Part shown: piece after piece, positions 10,901-22,148 of the stretch
How positions within the stretch are numbered: position 1 is the first letter of the stretch
Layout of the letters: each line of letters begins with the position of its first letter
NCBI RefSeq assembly: GCF_029227915.1
Contig: NC_079879.1
Span: forward strand, 21,778,501-21,842,500
DNA length: 64,000 nt
Reading direction: 5' to 3'
DNA from: Hydractinia symbiolongicarpus
Taxonomy: Eukaryota > Cnidaria > Hydrozoa > Anthoathecata > Hydractiniidae
The notes under the pieces: generated by a model
The model's database searches: none
What the model was told of the DNA's origin: nothing
What the model saw: the letters and a program-made list of their open reading frames with translations, nothing else
Position numbers and translations under genes: made by a program

Positions 10901-13900
10901 ACAGAGTACGAGAGCTATAACCACTAATCTATGGCGCCATAACGGTGTCATGTCCCTTATCACACTATTGATGTTGGTCATGTAAAATTATCTCAATTAC
11001 TATTAATAACAAACAGGGCATTGACCTTGCCATAAAATTGAAAAAAAATTACAAATAAATTGTAAAATATATTTGTGACATATTATTACTCTCAGCTAAT
11101 GAAAAAAATTATTCATGTTATTTTAAGATTAGGGTAATAAAGGGTAATGGAACAATTGTTACCCCCAATTTTGTGACCTGTTTAAAAATGGCATCATGCA
11201 GTGATTTATCTATATTCTTCTTCATCCAACATTTTTAGCTGAGACATGTTTCCTTATAAATAAATATGGTGGTCTTTAGCTTTGTATCACGTTTTTGTCC
11301 TCTTTATTTTTTTGCATAAATGGATTTTTATTTTAGATTTTAAGTCTAAACTTTTGGGAAAACCTGTAAATAATCAGGAACTGGTTAAGTTAGAGTCATT
11401 TACAAATCTCACATCAATTTATATTGAAAAAAAATAGAAATCAAAATTGTATAAGGTTTTTACCCATCTCAGATTTTCTTGAAATTTTCACAAATTTATA
11501 TCAATCGAAATTTTGAATTATTTAACTTTCTAGTCCCAGCGATTACTAGCATAAAATTACTGTAGGTCTAGGACTCCTTTAATTTCTCATTGTGGTGGAT
11601 TCTCAAAAAAAGACTAAGTTATGTTTTCAACATGCCATAGCTTGTCTAAAAACTAGCTTGAAAAAAGCACTGAAAATTTATACTTGTAATCTTCACAGTG
11701 TAAACAATCACTGACAGGAATAAAATCTTGGGTGTTTTTTAAAAAAAAAGAAAAGGCATGCAGTCTTCTCATATCTTTTATGCCTTGATTACCCATTATG
11801 TTATGAGAAAACCTTGTTTATAGGATACTGATAAAATAACCCTGAAAATTTCAGCTTTATTTTAAGATATCATTGTTTAAACTTAGCCCACAAGCAATAA
11901 ATTCTGAACTTAGGGAAATTAAAAATAAAAAGGATGTTTTATCTTGAAACTTTACTCTTTTTTTAAAAAAAGCTTAAAATTTGCAAAGTAAAAGTACTTC
12001 ATTGACCGTAAATACCATAATATATAAGTTAATCGTTCTCTCTGGTTTATTAATTTCTTTCAAAGGTAATACGCTGGATTATTTTTGGATTGAGTGAACT
12101 TATTATGGTGTGTTACTTCTTGTTTCCATAGGCTGCAAAGGAAAAAGATGGCAAACCTGCCATAGAAGAAAATGCTTTTGAAGCTTTGGAAAGAGATTTT
12201 CAAGAGGTTTGTCTTTGATGTTTGTTTTCCTTTTATTATGTTTTCCAAAATGAATGAGCTAAAGCCTTAAAATTAGTGGGGAATATTTTTTAGGTCCTCA
12301 ATGAGCTGACGGGGGACAAGAGTTTGGAAAAGTTTAGAGTTGAATATGAGAAGCTACATAGAGCTCTAAAAAAGTCTCACGAAAGTGAGAAACGTTTGAT
12401 GGGAAAATGCCGGGAACTAAATGCAGAGATTGTCGCCAATGCAGCCAAAGTTTCCACAGCTTTGAAATTGTCACAAGAAGATCAAACAACAATATCATCC
12501 TTAAAAAAGGTAAAGTATTACTCCCAGTTACAGACACAGATATCGAAGTTTTAAAAAAAGCTAGATAACAGGTTAGGTTCTAAGGGGCAATAAAATTGTT
12601 ATTTTTTTTGTTGTCGTGCTCTGCTGTACATGAACTGTTGACAATTATGCTGATTAACATGGCTTTTATTTACTTGTTATCTTATCTTTGCTGTGTCTTT
12701 TTTAGGAAATTGAAAAAGCTTGGAAAATGGTTGATGCTGCACATGAAAAGGAAACAAGAGCTCGAGAAACTATACAAGCACTCAAACACGAAATAACAAA
12801 CTTAACAAAATTAGTTGAGCAGGGGGCAGGGCTTAATATGGGACAAGATAACAGGTATCCTCCATATATAGCTTGTACATCAAGTTCCTTCAACTCTATG
12901 TAAAATGTGTAAAATTTTCCACGGCCTAATAACTATATATTATAGAGCTTAAAAAGTTCTTAAAAGTGTATACATTTTTTTTGAAAATCTCATTTCGGTT
13001 TGCAATCTAATTTTGTGAGTAAACATATAGGACTTATACAAGCTAACCCAGAATATTTCTGAAACAGGTAAGCAATTGTCATTTTAGCAAAAAAAATTAT
13101 GTTAATCAATTCCCCTTTATAATATCTATGGATTAATAAAGTTTGAATGCACATCCCTTAATGGGTCAAAATTTGCTATTCCTTAAATGCGACTTCATAA
13201 TTTATGCAGCATAAATAAATTCTGAAATTCTTTAATTGTGCATATCTTAAAAACTAAAAGAGCTTTTTGAAAAATTTAAAAAAGACTTGTTAACCAACTT
13301 TTTAAGCTTTATAATAAGTCCAACATCATGTTATACCTCGGGTTCCCTTTAACATGTGTAAGTACATGTTGACAGCATCTATTGTAGTTTAAACCTAAAA
13401 CTTCAGTCCACTTTAATGCATTTATTTTTAAAATTATCTTAGCGTTCAAGAACTTTTGAGGGCTAAAGAAGAATTAACAAAAGAAAGGGACCAGAAGTTG
13501 ACGGAAATTGTTAAGGTATAAAAAGTTGTTGTTGTAATATATGAATTTAAAGTAATATTCTTTATCATCTTGTCATATTGATTTCAGTTGCGGAAAGAAT
13601 TAACAGACGCATCAGAGAGTTTAACAGCTGCTGAAAATGAAAAGACAGAAGCCTTGCTTAAAATATCAGAGGTAAGATTTCACTTCTAGTGTAGTATACA
13701 TCTTTACTAATTATATTGCTGCTCACAAATTTACCAGTCCCTTGAAGGTTCCTAAAGGTTCTTCTATTGTTTTGGATGGTCAGAGTTTGTCCGGTTACAA
13801 TTGCCCATATTTAGCAATCGCATTATGTAGGTGGCGACAACTAAAAGCATAAACTACAGAATAAGTTGATCAGTGAGACTTGAGAAAAAAGAAGTGGAAT

Positions 13901-16900
13901 ATCCCACAGCCATCTCACAATCAATCCACACACAAACCAGTGCAATATATTTCCAATCTCAAAAGTTATTGCATTTGAGTCTCACTTAAGTAAAGTTTTT
14001 TGTTTGATAGTGCTGAAAAATGGGTACTGCTAAGCGAAAGTTTCACTTATCCGCAATTAAACGAAATATTTCTGGTTTAATTCGGTAAGAAAATTCAAGG
14101 GAAAGGTTTAAGAACTACCATATATGTATATCTCATGCTAATTTCAGCTGAAAGAAGATATTCAAGTTAAAAATAACGAAGCGCAAAGAGAGATGCGGAA
14201 AAAGGAAAAAATGGAGCGAGAATTTAAAGAAAGCAAATCAGAAGCTGAGACAAAATCATTAGAATTGAAATCGAAACAAATACAGCTGCAACGTGCACAG
14301 GAAGAAACTTTACGAATCGAACAACAGTTGAAGGAACAAAGGGTACGTGTTTGGTTTTTTATGGTTATACGTTGAAACATCGCGATAACTTATGCATTCA
14401 GAAAAATACCATCTTTGTCATGCCGTAAACATTTTTTCGTAATTTTTGCAGCATAATTAAATCTTAAACTTTTAAACTGCGGATTAATTAAATGATATAT
14501 TTTAGCATGATTTCCCCACCTAGAATCTCTTTAACAAACATTTTACCACATTGAAAACCTGCAAGACCGTTGTGACCTTGAAATTGATGATACAAAAATT
14601 ACAAAACGGATAAAGCGCTTTTTTACGTTTACAAATTACTATAACGAATGCTCATTTATCTTGCCTATTTTAATGGATATGTTCTATTTAGATATTGAAT
14701 GAGCGAGCAGTAAAGGACACAGAGCTATTAAACAACAGATTAATTAAGTTGCAACAAGACTTTGATACTCAGTTATCTGCAGCAGAACAACTTGCGCAAG
14801 AAAATAACGCAAAGACAATAGAACTGCGGGTATGTTGCTCTTTTACATCTTCCGGTATGTTTATATAGAAAACATCGTCTCGCCTAAGCCAAGATCCTGC
14901 TCAGCTTAAACGGGATCCTGCTTAGCCAGGACGGGTCGAAATTGCGCCTTGACAAAAAACGTCCATATAAACACAGGGAAATTTTTAATATAATTTAGTA
15001 TAATTTTTTAGTATAATTACAAGCTCGTGAGCTTGTATTAAAACGCAAATGTGTCCTACAAGAATGGAAATTTTTGCCTCTCTGAGCACCGACACGGGAG
15101 TAGTCGTGTGTTCGAATCTCATCTTGGTAACTATTTTTACTTTTTTTTTCTTTTTACTATCTCGCCCGCGAGGACGTGTTTACAGACTGACCTAACGAAA
15201 ATTGAAATTTCGAGAAATTTTCTATCAATATTATTGCCTATCCGAATAGCAAAATATGTCGTGTCTAACTTCAGCTTTTTATACACTTTTTTGGCGAGGT
15301 TGTTTGCGTATATCATACGTCTTGTTATTAATTAAAACAGGATCCTAGGAAACGTCAGGTACTGCCAACCGTTATCCCCACCTCTTTTGTAAAAAGCCCC
15401 TTAAAAAGTTAAAATGTTTGAAATATATTATGATAGTTGTACTGCTTTCAGTGAAAGGTTGGTCCACTTAGAATATCAATTAAATATTAACTCTGTTGAA
15501 ATACTTAAAACTTTCATCAAAGTGATAGTGACGCTTCTGAAGGAGCAGAAAACCGTTTGCCTTTAAGTTACAACACAAGATCTGTGTAATAAGCGAAAAA
15601 GCTTTGATTAAATAATTTGTCACATAATTAGGTCTTTGTCAGGAATTTTTCACTGGAAAAGTCTTGTTTCAAGCAGGTAGAAAAATAAAACTAGTCGATA
15701 AGGCCCGTAAAAAAATCCATTTAGGCAGAAGGACAATGGAAAAATAGGTTGTTTTAGATGTTTTGCTGACGTCAGTAGTGCATATCCAAATAGAAATATG
15801 GCGAAATTTAGTTTGAGGTTGAAACGCTGATCAAAATAATGTAAACGACCAAATGAATTTGACGAACGTCTAAGAAGATTAGACATACCTTTTTTGTCGA
15901 CATTAAGGGAAAATGAAGATATTCACTTTGCCTGTTACAGACAGACGGACACAGTCTTTGTATTTTTATAGAGATGTAATGATACCAATACATTTCTTGC
16001 CATCTTGTAGGGAAAAGAAGATGAAGTAAACAGCTTGAAGCAAGACAGTGTTCGGTTGACTCGACAACGTGAAGCTATACAAAGAAAACTTCGCACTATT
16101 GAAGAACAAAAAGTGGAAACAGAACATCAAAAAGAGACGCTGAAGAATCAGATAAATGCTTTAGAGAAAGGTCGGTTTTTCTTACTCATGCAATTTTTGC
16201 GCGAATCAAAACTAAGTTTTTGTAACTAACTTTTAATGACATTTTGTTAATAATTTTGCAACGGATTTTAACTTTAAAAATTGTTTGCGTAACTTAAAAG
16301 CGTAACAAGTACACGGAGCTCAACAACAATTCCCGCAAAAGTTTTCATTAGGCGCTTTTTTTATAACAATATCATGTTGGGATTTAAGGTTAAGAACAAT
16401 AGGTCTATTGTTAAAAACAATAGGGAGATAAGTATAATGACGAGGCTGGTTAGACAGCCACAGCTTTTTACATTGGTCGTCTGCGTGAAATATGCTCGAA
16501 TTTTATGATACTAAAGATGGCAGCGTTTTCGAAATTGCAAGACCTTTAATACAGGCGCTGCGGCTATGAAATATTTTATGTCAGCTAGTCAGATCGGTGG
16601 TGTCAAGAACGCTTTCATGAAAACAGACTTTATGATATTTTACCTTTTCTCAAATAATAACCCTTTAAAAAGATTGACATTGAAATGCTGCGCAAATTAA
16701 TTTCGTCCTTTGCTAAAGCTTAACATGATTGTTTAGAGGTGGAAGCAACTAAAAAACAACAAGAAGTTGACAAAAAAGCAATTGATGATTTGGTTCGAGA
16801 ACGAGATATTTTAAACAAGGTAATATATTTATATTCTGAATTTTTTTATTTAATCGCAAAATTAAAATTCGATCGATATTTTTCGCTTATGTTCAAATCT

Positions 16901-19900
16901 TTTAGAAAGAAAGTCGATTGCACAGCTCAGCAAAAAAATATTTTTATAATTACTTTTGCAGGTTTTGAAATAAAGTTTTTAGGTTTTTGGAAGATTTTCA
17001 GAATGAGGATGCCATCACCTTCTCATGATGTTTATATTGTAGAACCTTCTAAAATCGGCTGATGCCACGCAAAAACAACTGGGTCTGGTAAGACTTCATG
17101 AACAGGCGAAGAAGAATTTAGAACAGGAAATACAGGTATGATGAAATCAAAATATAAACAAAAAAAAAAAGGTGAACTAAGAAATACTTCTTGCAATTAA
17201 ATGGATTAAGCAATAGTTGCTAATGGTAATTGGTGGGGTTAAGTTGCCAATCTGTCAAGTTTGCTGCGTCTTCCTCAATTGTGAACGTAAGCTGTTCAGA
17301 AACCTTCAAAAGGTTGACTGGCGAACTGGAAATTTTATTAAGGCTGGGAAAACTAAAAATCTTGTGTAGTGGTACTTGGGTGGACTCTTCGGAATCCTTA
17401 GACTTTTTGTAATGTTTTGTATGTTTTCTATCTCAGCAGTTCTTTTTTATTTTAGAACTATAAAGATGAGGCACAGAAGCAGCGTAAGATCATCTACCAA
17501 CTTGAGAAAGAAAGAGACAGATACATCAATGAAGCGAGCGACCTAACGCAAAAAGTGTTACAACACATGGAAGATGTAAAAGTGAGGGAGATGCAGATCT
17601 TTGATTATAAAAAGAAAATCGCAGAAGCTGAAACCAAACTCAAGCAGCAACAGGTTTGGCTTTTTTTTTCCTAATTTTTCTCCTTTTTTTTTCTACCCAT
17701 GTTTAAACTGGTTCGTAGACATTGATAAACCGAAAATCGAAGCCCAGCGTTACTACTGTTAACTTACATTTTTAGTCTGACAATATCGACCTTTTTAAAT
17801 CAAACGTTTTTCACGTCAGCAAAAAAATGTCGAGTTGGCATGTTATTCTCCTGTCCTCTTTTTTAACACGTTGGTATTCACGTGGAAAATTGCCGTGTGC
17901 CAACGTGAATTAAAAAAAGCTAAATGTCGATTTGCTCAAGAAGTTTTTATCAATTTTAGCTTGGCTTAGCCTTTTCCTTGTCCAAGTTGATGTGCTTTCT
18001 GAGAAATAAAAAAACAAAAACAATAGTAGATATTTTAATTTAATTCACGAACTATTTTGTTGTCTTCCTCCTCATTCTCGTTACTATTTTTGTAAATGAT
18101 AGCAAAGCGTGTAGAAGGTGGATGTATTGTGACTTTTTTTCGTCGAAAAAAACTTTTAGAATCTATACGAAGCTGTGCGAAGCGACCGAAATTTATACAG
18201 TAAGAACTTGATTGAATGTCAAGATGAGATCACAGAAATGAAGAGAAAGTTGAAAATTATGAATCACCAGATTGATCAACTTAAAGAAGAAATCACCTCC
18301 AAAGAAGCTGCTTTAGTGAAAGAACATCTGGAACATCAAAGAGTGGAGAAGGAGAAAGATGCCCTCAAGGTAAAGTGATGTAACTGCATGGGACAATTTT
18401 GAATGAATTACTTACTGAGTTAAATTGGTTTCTGGTTATCGGTCCTTGCCTAAATCTTTTGGTTTAGATAACTCGATGTATTTTAAGTCGTAACTGTGTT
18501 TCTGTTATGTGCTGTAAATAACTGATGCGTAAAACCTCTTTTACATTTGATAATATTTTGTTTAATTAAAATTATCCTTTAAAAACCATAAAACTATGAG
18601 GAATCCTTACTGATGGTAACTCATTCTTTTTTTTTGTATAGGCTGAACTCCAGTTGCTGAAGAAGGAGGCATCAGAAGCAAAAGCTTATATCGATCAACA
18701 GCAAACAGAAGAACGGAAATTATTGAAGATAATACAAGAAGCTGACGCTGAGCGTTTGCGGCAGAAGAAGGAGTTAGATCAAGTGATAAGTGAGCGAGAC
18801 ATACTTGGAACTCAGTTAGTCAGACGCAATGATGAACTGGCTCTTTTATATGAGAAGATCAAAATACAGAAAAGCACGCTAGATAAAGGTATGTATCTTT
18901 TGTTTATTTTTGTCTGTGTTTAAAAACGATTCAAAAATTATTTTGTTGATATTAAGTTGTTTGTGAAAAGTGCGTGAAAAGTGCGTGAATTCGTGGCAAT
19001 GCAATACAAGGTACGCAAATCAGAGAGGAAATATTGTTCAATTTAGTGATGAAAAACGCATCTACCTAAATGTTATTTTTTTAACTATTTCATTGGTCAA
19101 TATTTTAAAGTTCATGCGAAATGCAATGGCAATTATAAAAATGCTAAAACACATATCGAAAAATTATTCCGCTTGAACATTTGAAAATTTATGCGTAAAG
19201 TGCCTCTAAAAACGGTACTAGACGAATAATTCAGATTTGCTTGCTTTGTGATCGTTTGGAAAAACTGCTCAAAAATAATTTCTAAATGACAGGCAGTAGA
19301 AGTAAAAGTTTTTACTGGAGGTAGATAACTGAATGAAAATGAAAGAAGAAGTTTTGAATATAAATTTGTTTCTGTCACCATGCTGTTACCCACCAAACTA
19401 AAATTTGTGTAATTCAGGTGAAATTCAGTATCGACAAAGAGTGGAAGACATTCGCCTGCTTAAACTTGAGATAAAGAAACTGCGTCGCGAGAAACATATT
19501 CTCACGAAAAGCGTCGCCAACGTGGAGGAGTTGCGAAAAGAAGTATACAACATGCAGAGAGAATTGTTGCGCGAACGCACTCGATGTAAAGCGCTAGAAG
19601 AGGAATTAGAAAATCCGATGAATATACACCGATGGAGAAAATTAGAGGTACTTACTTGGCTATACCTTACGTAAATTATTTTCGCGAGAACTAATTTTTA
19701 AAAATGTAGTTTAATTAGAGCTAATTTTCCTGAAATTGACATGTCCTAATATTTAGCGAGAATTGATTTTCGCGAATTCTCTAATAAATTTCTCAGGAGC
19801 TAATTATCTGAACAGCGTAAATAAACTCTCACTGCCTGTATTGACGTAAGAGTGTAAAAATAAGCGTCTGTTTAGCACTCGTCTAAGAAAGTGTAAAAGT

Positions 19901-22148
19901 TCAATGAGTAAGAAGATCGCCCTCGTACTTACAGCATAATGTAAAACCCTCATCTTTCTGATCTAATTTAAAAAACTTTTTATTTTAGGGAAGCGATCCA
20001 AGTACATTTGAAATGATTCAAAAGATACAAACATTACAGAAAAGATTGATCCAAAAAACAGAAGAGGTATGTAGTTTTGAGTTGAAAAACGTGTGGAGGG
20101 TTTTATGATGTCCTTGACAGAGTCAAGAGTAAATTGAGTTCTTGTTAAAATCCGTAGCCTAGTTAACTAAACTTTCTCAAAGGATATCAAAATTTAGTTT
20201 CTTTCATACGAAAGCATAGACTTAAACAAATGTATCAAATTAAATCAACCAATAAGCACAAACCCAGCGTGGTTACATCTTACCCTGTTAAATAGTACGG
20301 GAATTAATTTTAGATGTTTGGGTGGGTGAGGCTATTCGCGTTCAAAACAAAGGGTTTCCTGGTGGTTAAAAAAATTATGCATTCTAATTTCCCGGTGTTA
20401 AAACTAATTATGCTGAGTCTACTGGCTGTTAAATCCCATGTTTTACATATAAAGAATGTGTGATTACAATTTTTTTTTAAATACTTGTAGGTCGTTGAGC
20501 GGGAACTGCTCATTAAAGAAAAAGAAAAATTGTATATAGAACTGAAGCAAATACTTGCACGACAACCTGGGCCCGAAGTTGCTGAACAGTTAAGCGTATA
20601 TCAACAAAATTTGAAAGAAAAAACAAAACAGATGAAGGTAATGTTGATGTCAGCCATGTTTAAAAAATAAACAAAAAATTCTTCAGTTTGCTCTGCACTG
20701 ATTCTTTGACTGCACGGTTTTTGGGGAAGTCGTCGGAAAGTAAAAAAAAGGTTGGCAACTATCTTCTAAGAAAATGCTGTTAATCCCTAATTTATACCTA
20801 TCCTGTTTATTATTATTATTAATGCTATCATATACCCAGGATAGCCTCTGCAGTCCCTATTGGTGCTGTTGCCATTAAGGGTCCTGTGAAAGGGGTCCTA
20901 GCGGATTTAAATGGTCCCGTTTTGACGGAAGGTGTCTAAGCACAACAGCCGCACAACTAGACAGACAACCGCCTAAGATATCAATCATATTTCCATGCTG
21001 AACGCCAAGCAGAAATGATCGACTCACTCTTTTATAGTCTCTGGCATGGCTCGACCAGGGTTTGAATCCAAGACCTTCTGCACTGGAGGCGAACGCTCTA
21101 CCACAAGGCCACCAGTGTGTAATAGCTAGCAAAAAAGTATTTAACCTACCACCATTATTAATGGACCTTTGCAAGCTGTACCAACATAATGCAGTTTAAG
21201 TTCGACTGTCGCCATAGCTTCTCCTTTTACTTTCTAGATTTAAAATTGTTTTAAAAGAATGCAGAATATTTCACACCCAGGCTAAAAATTTACCTGAATT
21301 AATTGTGTCCGCCATGTGATATAAGCCTAAAACAATAGGCCCTGAGGACGAGGATGAATTAAGACAGCTTGGTCACTTTTCTCTTTGCAGGCTATGGCTT
21401 CAGAACTGAATATGTACGAAGCTCAAGTGCAAGATTACAAATACGACATCGAAAGATTATCGCGTGAACTTCAAGACGTAAAGAAAAAATATTTCATGCA
21501 TAAAAGAAGAGAACAACAACAAAGGTGTGAAAATTTTGTGGAATGAAGCAGTTTTGATTTCGCAATCTGTGACAGCCTTTACATGTTTTTCGGTCTGTAG
21601 TCTAGTCTTCACAAATGAAATTTCATTTAGTGCACGAAGTATTTATTTAAACTGGATTAATTAAACTCAATTAACGACAAAAGAAAAAATATTGGACGTT
21701 CGCAAAGCTATTGATCATGTGTACAGGGTTTGACAAATCGCAAAAAATAATATGTCAACGTGTGTCCAAAGCCATGTGCAGTTTGAACAACCTCGACGTA
21801 AAAAATTCCATGCGAGAACAATAAAATTTCTTTGCTGTTTAAAATCTCAAAAATCTATATAAAGGCCTGCCACCTGTCTTAATTAGATTAAATGTCTAAA
21901 TTAACTTACTTTTGAGGGACGCTAGCAGAACTAAGAAATATGCAATATAATTTTGCTAATACACGACGTTTTCGCTATAAAACTTTTCAATGTATTCCTC
22001 TGTTATTTGTACTCTTCTCTTTTGCAGAGATCGTGATAGAACTTTAGCTCAAGCAACGTTACCGCCATTTCAACCTCAACGTACAGATGGACCGAAATTT
22101 ACCGGCGGGGGATTTAATTTAAAACAGCCTGCCAAAATACCTGTATGA
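4971..22148 (+). CDS. CFAP58: Cilia- and flagella-associated protein 58 (CFAP58)
   Basis: Nineteen exons give one uninterrupted 878-residue frame (human: about 872): 4971-4976, 12132-12206, 12294-12509, 12706-12854, 13443-13515, 13588-13671, 14148-14342, 14692-14829, 16011-16170, 16737-16819, 17043-17135, 17456-17653, 18160-18369, 18642-18888, 19418-19647, 19989-20066, 20491-20637, 21391-21524, 22028-22148. All internal exons have AG/GT borders and matching phases. The product is almost entirely coiled coil, and blocks such as AFEALERDFQEVL, FRVEYEKLHRALKKSHESEK, ERDRYINEASDLTQKV, KKELDQVISERDILG and RTRCKALEEELENP match human CFAP58 nearly word for word; the tail keeps the GPKFTGGGF motif. 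CFAP58 is an axonemal/manchette-associated protein needed for motile cilia and sperm flagella. The start exon encodes only Met-Glu before GTAAGC; it is inferred from frame and its good donor and needs transcript proof. Introns carry a LINE and SINEs. Confidence 0.95.
6268..9537 (-). CDS. LINE ORF2: PHD finger, apurinic-like endonuclease, reverse transcriptase
   Basis: The 1089-residue protein starts with a PHD-type zinc finger (residues about 5-58: CGVCGK, CDICKFWIHIKC, WFCCKC). An EEP/APE endonuclease follows (about 125-350), with the Asn in FHMNIASL, the Glu in GITETKF, IYRHPS, LGDFNIDLL and SDHFPQFL. The reverse transcriptase (about 590-850) has NYRPISLLSNIDK, QFGFRKNYST, FIDLQKAFDTVDH, GVPQGSVLGPLLFLIYINDL and the catalytic HFADDTNLL. 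A C-terminal region with an RRASSSHLYGN block completes it. It performs target-primed reverse transcription of its own RNA. All catalytic motifs look intact and there are no in-frame stops, so the copy may be recent or still competent. The PHD finger placed in front of the endonuclease is notable, because PHD-like fingers in CR1 elements are better known from ORF1. Confidence 0.92.
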   Translation of the reverse strand: MINFPCGVCGKSVNSNHKAIQCDICKFWIHIKCNGLNADDYISLQNSDELWFCCKCINKILPFGSTTPPLVYDKSLSSMEMKRFLSQLNSIEINEVPHPETMGGVNCKYYDPIEFSALQVNSDKFSLFHMNIASLSKHIDELKILLGQLGHDFSVIGITETKFQTKIPPINCDLSGYSFTHTPTEGEKGGALLYIPNHLQFIERPDLDTLAYKSKELESKFIEIIRAKDRNMIVGCIYRHPSMSVDEFNNHFLLPLLEKASSDNKSIFLLGDFNIDLLKSETVKEVSDYIDITSQFNLLPHIILPTRVTEVSSTIIDNIYFSSAKWDTVSGNIISSISDHFPQFLVLKNLSAINPLHTSDDIFVHDWKKFHHNDFLTELHNKNWDDILQLNVDDPNLSFNNFYNCINSLLVNHAPLKKTCNKKRKKKSNPWITNGILTSIIKRDHLHKCFLREKDPLLKSSLLESFKKYRNKIVSLCRMSKSNFLNKYFSNNQKNIGNIWKGVKNIISVRSSVSASPTCMNINNSVVTDPVTIANSFNDYFASIADNIRMNIPFTRKHFSSFLKNSTSNSMFLSPTDDLEVLHCISSLDPGKSSGPFSIPAHILTLVKSELSIPLSKLINLSFTTGIFPTNLKTAKTIPIYKKGSKLELTNYRPISLLSNIDKIYEKIIYKRVYGFLEANNALYKHQFGFRKNYSTSQTLLNISQKIMDALDKGNYACGVFIDLQKAFDTVDHEILLKKLFHYGIRGTPLSLFKSYLTGRQQFVSINGNISTSNLIRHGVPQGSVLGPLLFLIYINDLHCSINFSLVHHFADDTNLLNFSKSLKQLAKQMNFDLKLLCHWLNANKISLNASKTEYIVFKHTRKPLNYDFRLFINGKRLIPSNCIKYLGVLLDSDLSWKSQINDTVAKLKRANGALAKLRHFVPLNVLILVYYAIFHSHLQYCNQIWGQPNSLDVNRITVLQNFAIRLMSFESRRASSSHLYGNLELLKFSDIVKCHNILFLHKLFHEKLPASILNTFAVDFTHAQGTRAEKIGLINLPTFNTISFGKNSIRFNAINSWNKLQSLMTRKFVSLDYFNLRSDLKKYFVSSY
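9620..10393 (-). CDS. LINE ORF1: coiled coil plus RRM-like RNA-binding protein
   Basis: This 257-residue protein has a charged coiled coil at about 40-100 (KKRIRLLEKENDEIYE). An RRM-like fold follows, with the landmark YSRRNNLEIIGI, ACHRLPK and RTIVRFVNRKKAEKAL. The C-terminal segment is basic/aromatic (NLCPAYKALL to the acidic end). This layout, similar to the L1-type ORF1 and to 'transposase 22'-like ORF1 proteins of many invertebrate LINEs, suggests a trimeric nucleic-acid chaperone that coats the element RNA. It precedes ORF2 by 82 bp on the same strand and is intact. Confidence 0.85.
   Translation of the reverse strand: MASSFTLANLSDIVGKSKSQIDKFTKPDLVQFLIKVQDEVKEKVGLKEIKDSVDEIKNNVLKRILDDNKNMKKRIRLLEKENDEIYESQINLEMKINAQDQYSRRNNLEIIGISDDIADRNLEAKVISILQEIGVNCDCNEIEACHRLPKSKRERDSKFPKRTIVRFVNRKKAEKALENRKKLKDSVNHRKVVISDNLCPAYKALLGMSSQLYHEGRIASSWSWKGNVFIKPNITDEPFKIFHVSDLDYYYDDVSLE
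10455..10610 (-). repeat. Tandem repeats in the LINE 5' UTR
   Basis: The word CGCTACGATGTCTTG occurs three times and CTATCAACCGAAAGGT twice within about 110 bp, flanked by two copies of GTTGTAGATAG. Such repeated 5' UTR modules are common in LINE promoters; alternatively this is a microsatellite the element inserted into. Confidence 0.6.
10660..10945 (-). mobile_element. tRNA-derived SINE (family A), antisense in CFAP58 intron 1
   Basis: The minus strand from about 10942 downwards reads as a tRNA-like head with an A box (TAGATTAGTGGTTA), an anticodon-arm-like segment and a B box (GGTTCGATTCC), followed by a body containing the reverse complement of CAATTTCCCTCACATGG. The same body word and head layout recur at 60400-60600, so the two are copies of one family. 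It is too derived and too long to be a functional tRNA. Confidence 0.75.
13100..13345 (-). repeat. Dispersed non-coding repeat (copy 1 of 3)
   Basis: On the minus strand it runs from a GTTAAAGGGAACCC start through GGACTTAT, a GAGCTT/AAGCTTAAAAAGTT block, and TTTATGCTGCAT, to a GGATGTGCATTC end. The same words occur in the same order on the plus strand at 42105-42360 and partly at 41650-41790. Length is about 250 bp; class unknown, no TIR seen. Confidence 0.6.
15700..15990 (+). repeat. Dispersed repeat family with CRE-like core, partial copy
   Basis: It starts at GGCCCGTAAAAAAATCC, contains GCTGACGTCAGTAG (a TGACGTCA palindrome at 15767-15774), GAAACGCTGATCAAAATAATG, and ends in ACAGACAGACGG followed by a TATTTTTATAGAGAT word. 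The order matches the longer copy at 33313-33900. It lies in a CFAP58 intron. Confidence 0.6.
17820..17960. repeat. Short palindromic repeat shared with 60720-60870
   Basis: The segment around 17866-17910 (TTGGTATTCACGTGG ... GTGTGCCAACGTGAAT) matches 60790-60835 (TTGGCACTGGCATCAGG ... AAGTGCCAACATGAAT) word for word in order, and each can fold on itself through the GTTGGCAC/GTGCCAAC arms. Probably a small foldback element inserted in introns of both CFAP58 and SEPSECS. Confidence 0.45.
20800..21120 (-). mobile_element. tRNA-derived SINE (family B), antisense in a CFAP58 intron
   Basis: On the minus strand from about 21117 the head reads GTGGCCTTGTGGTAGAGCG (A box) and then GGATTCAAACCC (B box). 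A body follows that includes TTTCTGCTTGGCGTTCAGCA and CTTAGGCGGTTGTCTG, and the 3' end is a (TAA)n-like run near 20810. A degraded plus-strand copy lies at 32491-32645. The complete head, body and tail make this the best-preserved SINE in the window. Confidence 0.85.

Larger units (their letters stand above)
4977..12131 (+). other. CFAP58 intron 1 (7.2 kb)
   Basis: The intron runs from the GTAAGC donor after the two-codon exon to the AG before exon 2. It contains an antisense full-length LINE (about 5990-10600), an antisense tRNA-derived SINE (about 10660-10945) and otherwise AT-rich sequence. Stretches 4977-5990 and 10950-12130 show nothing further that I can name. Confidence 0.5.

Noticed and set aside
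10868-10942. Possible true tRNA genes (also at 21045-21120, 62174-62246, 63385-63455)
   Set aside because: A and B boxes are present but acceptor and anticodon arms pair poorly, and most continue into shared non-tRNA bodies, so SINEs explain them better.
15050-15125. Another tRNA-like segment with a GTGTTCGAATCTC B box
   Set aside because: I could not find an A box at the right distance or a repeat partner; too weak to list as a SINE.
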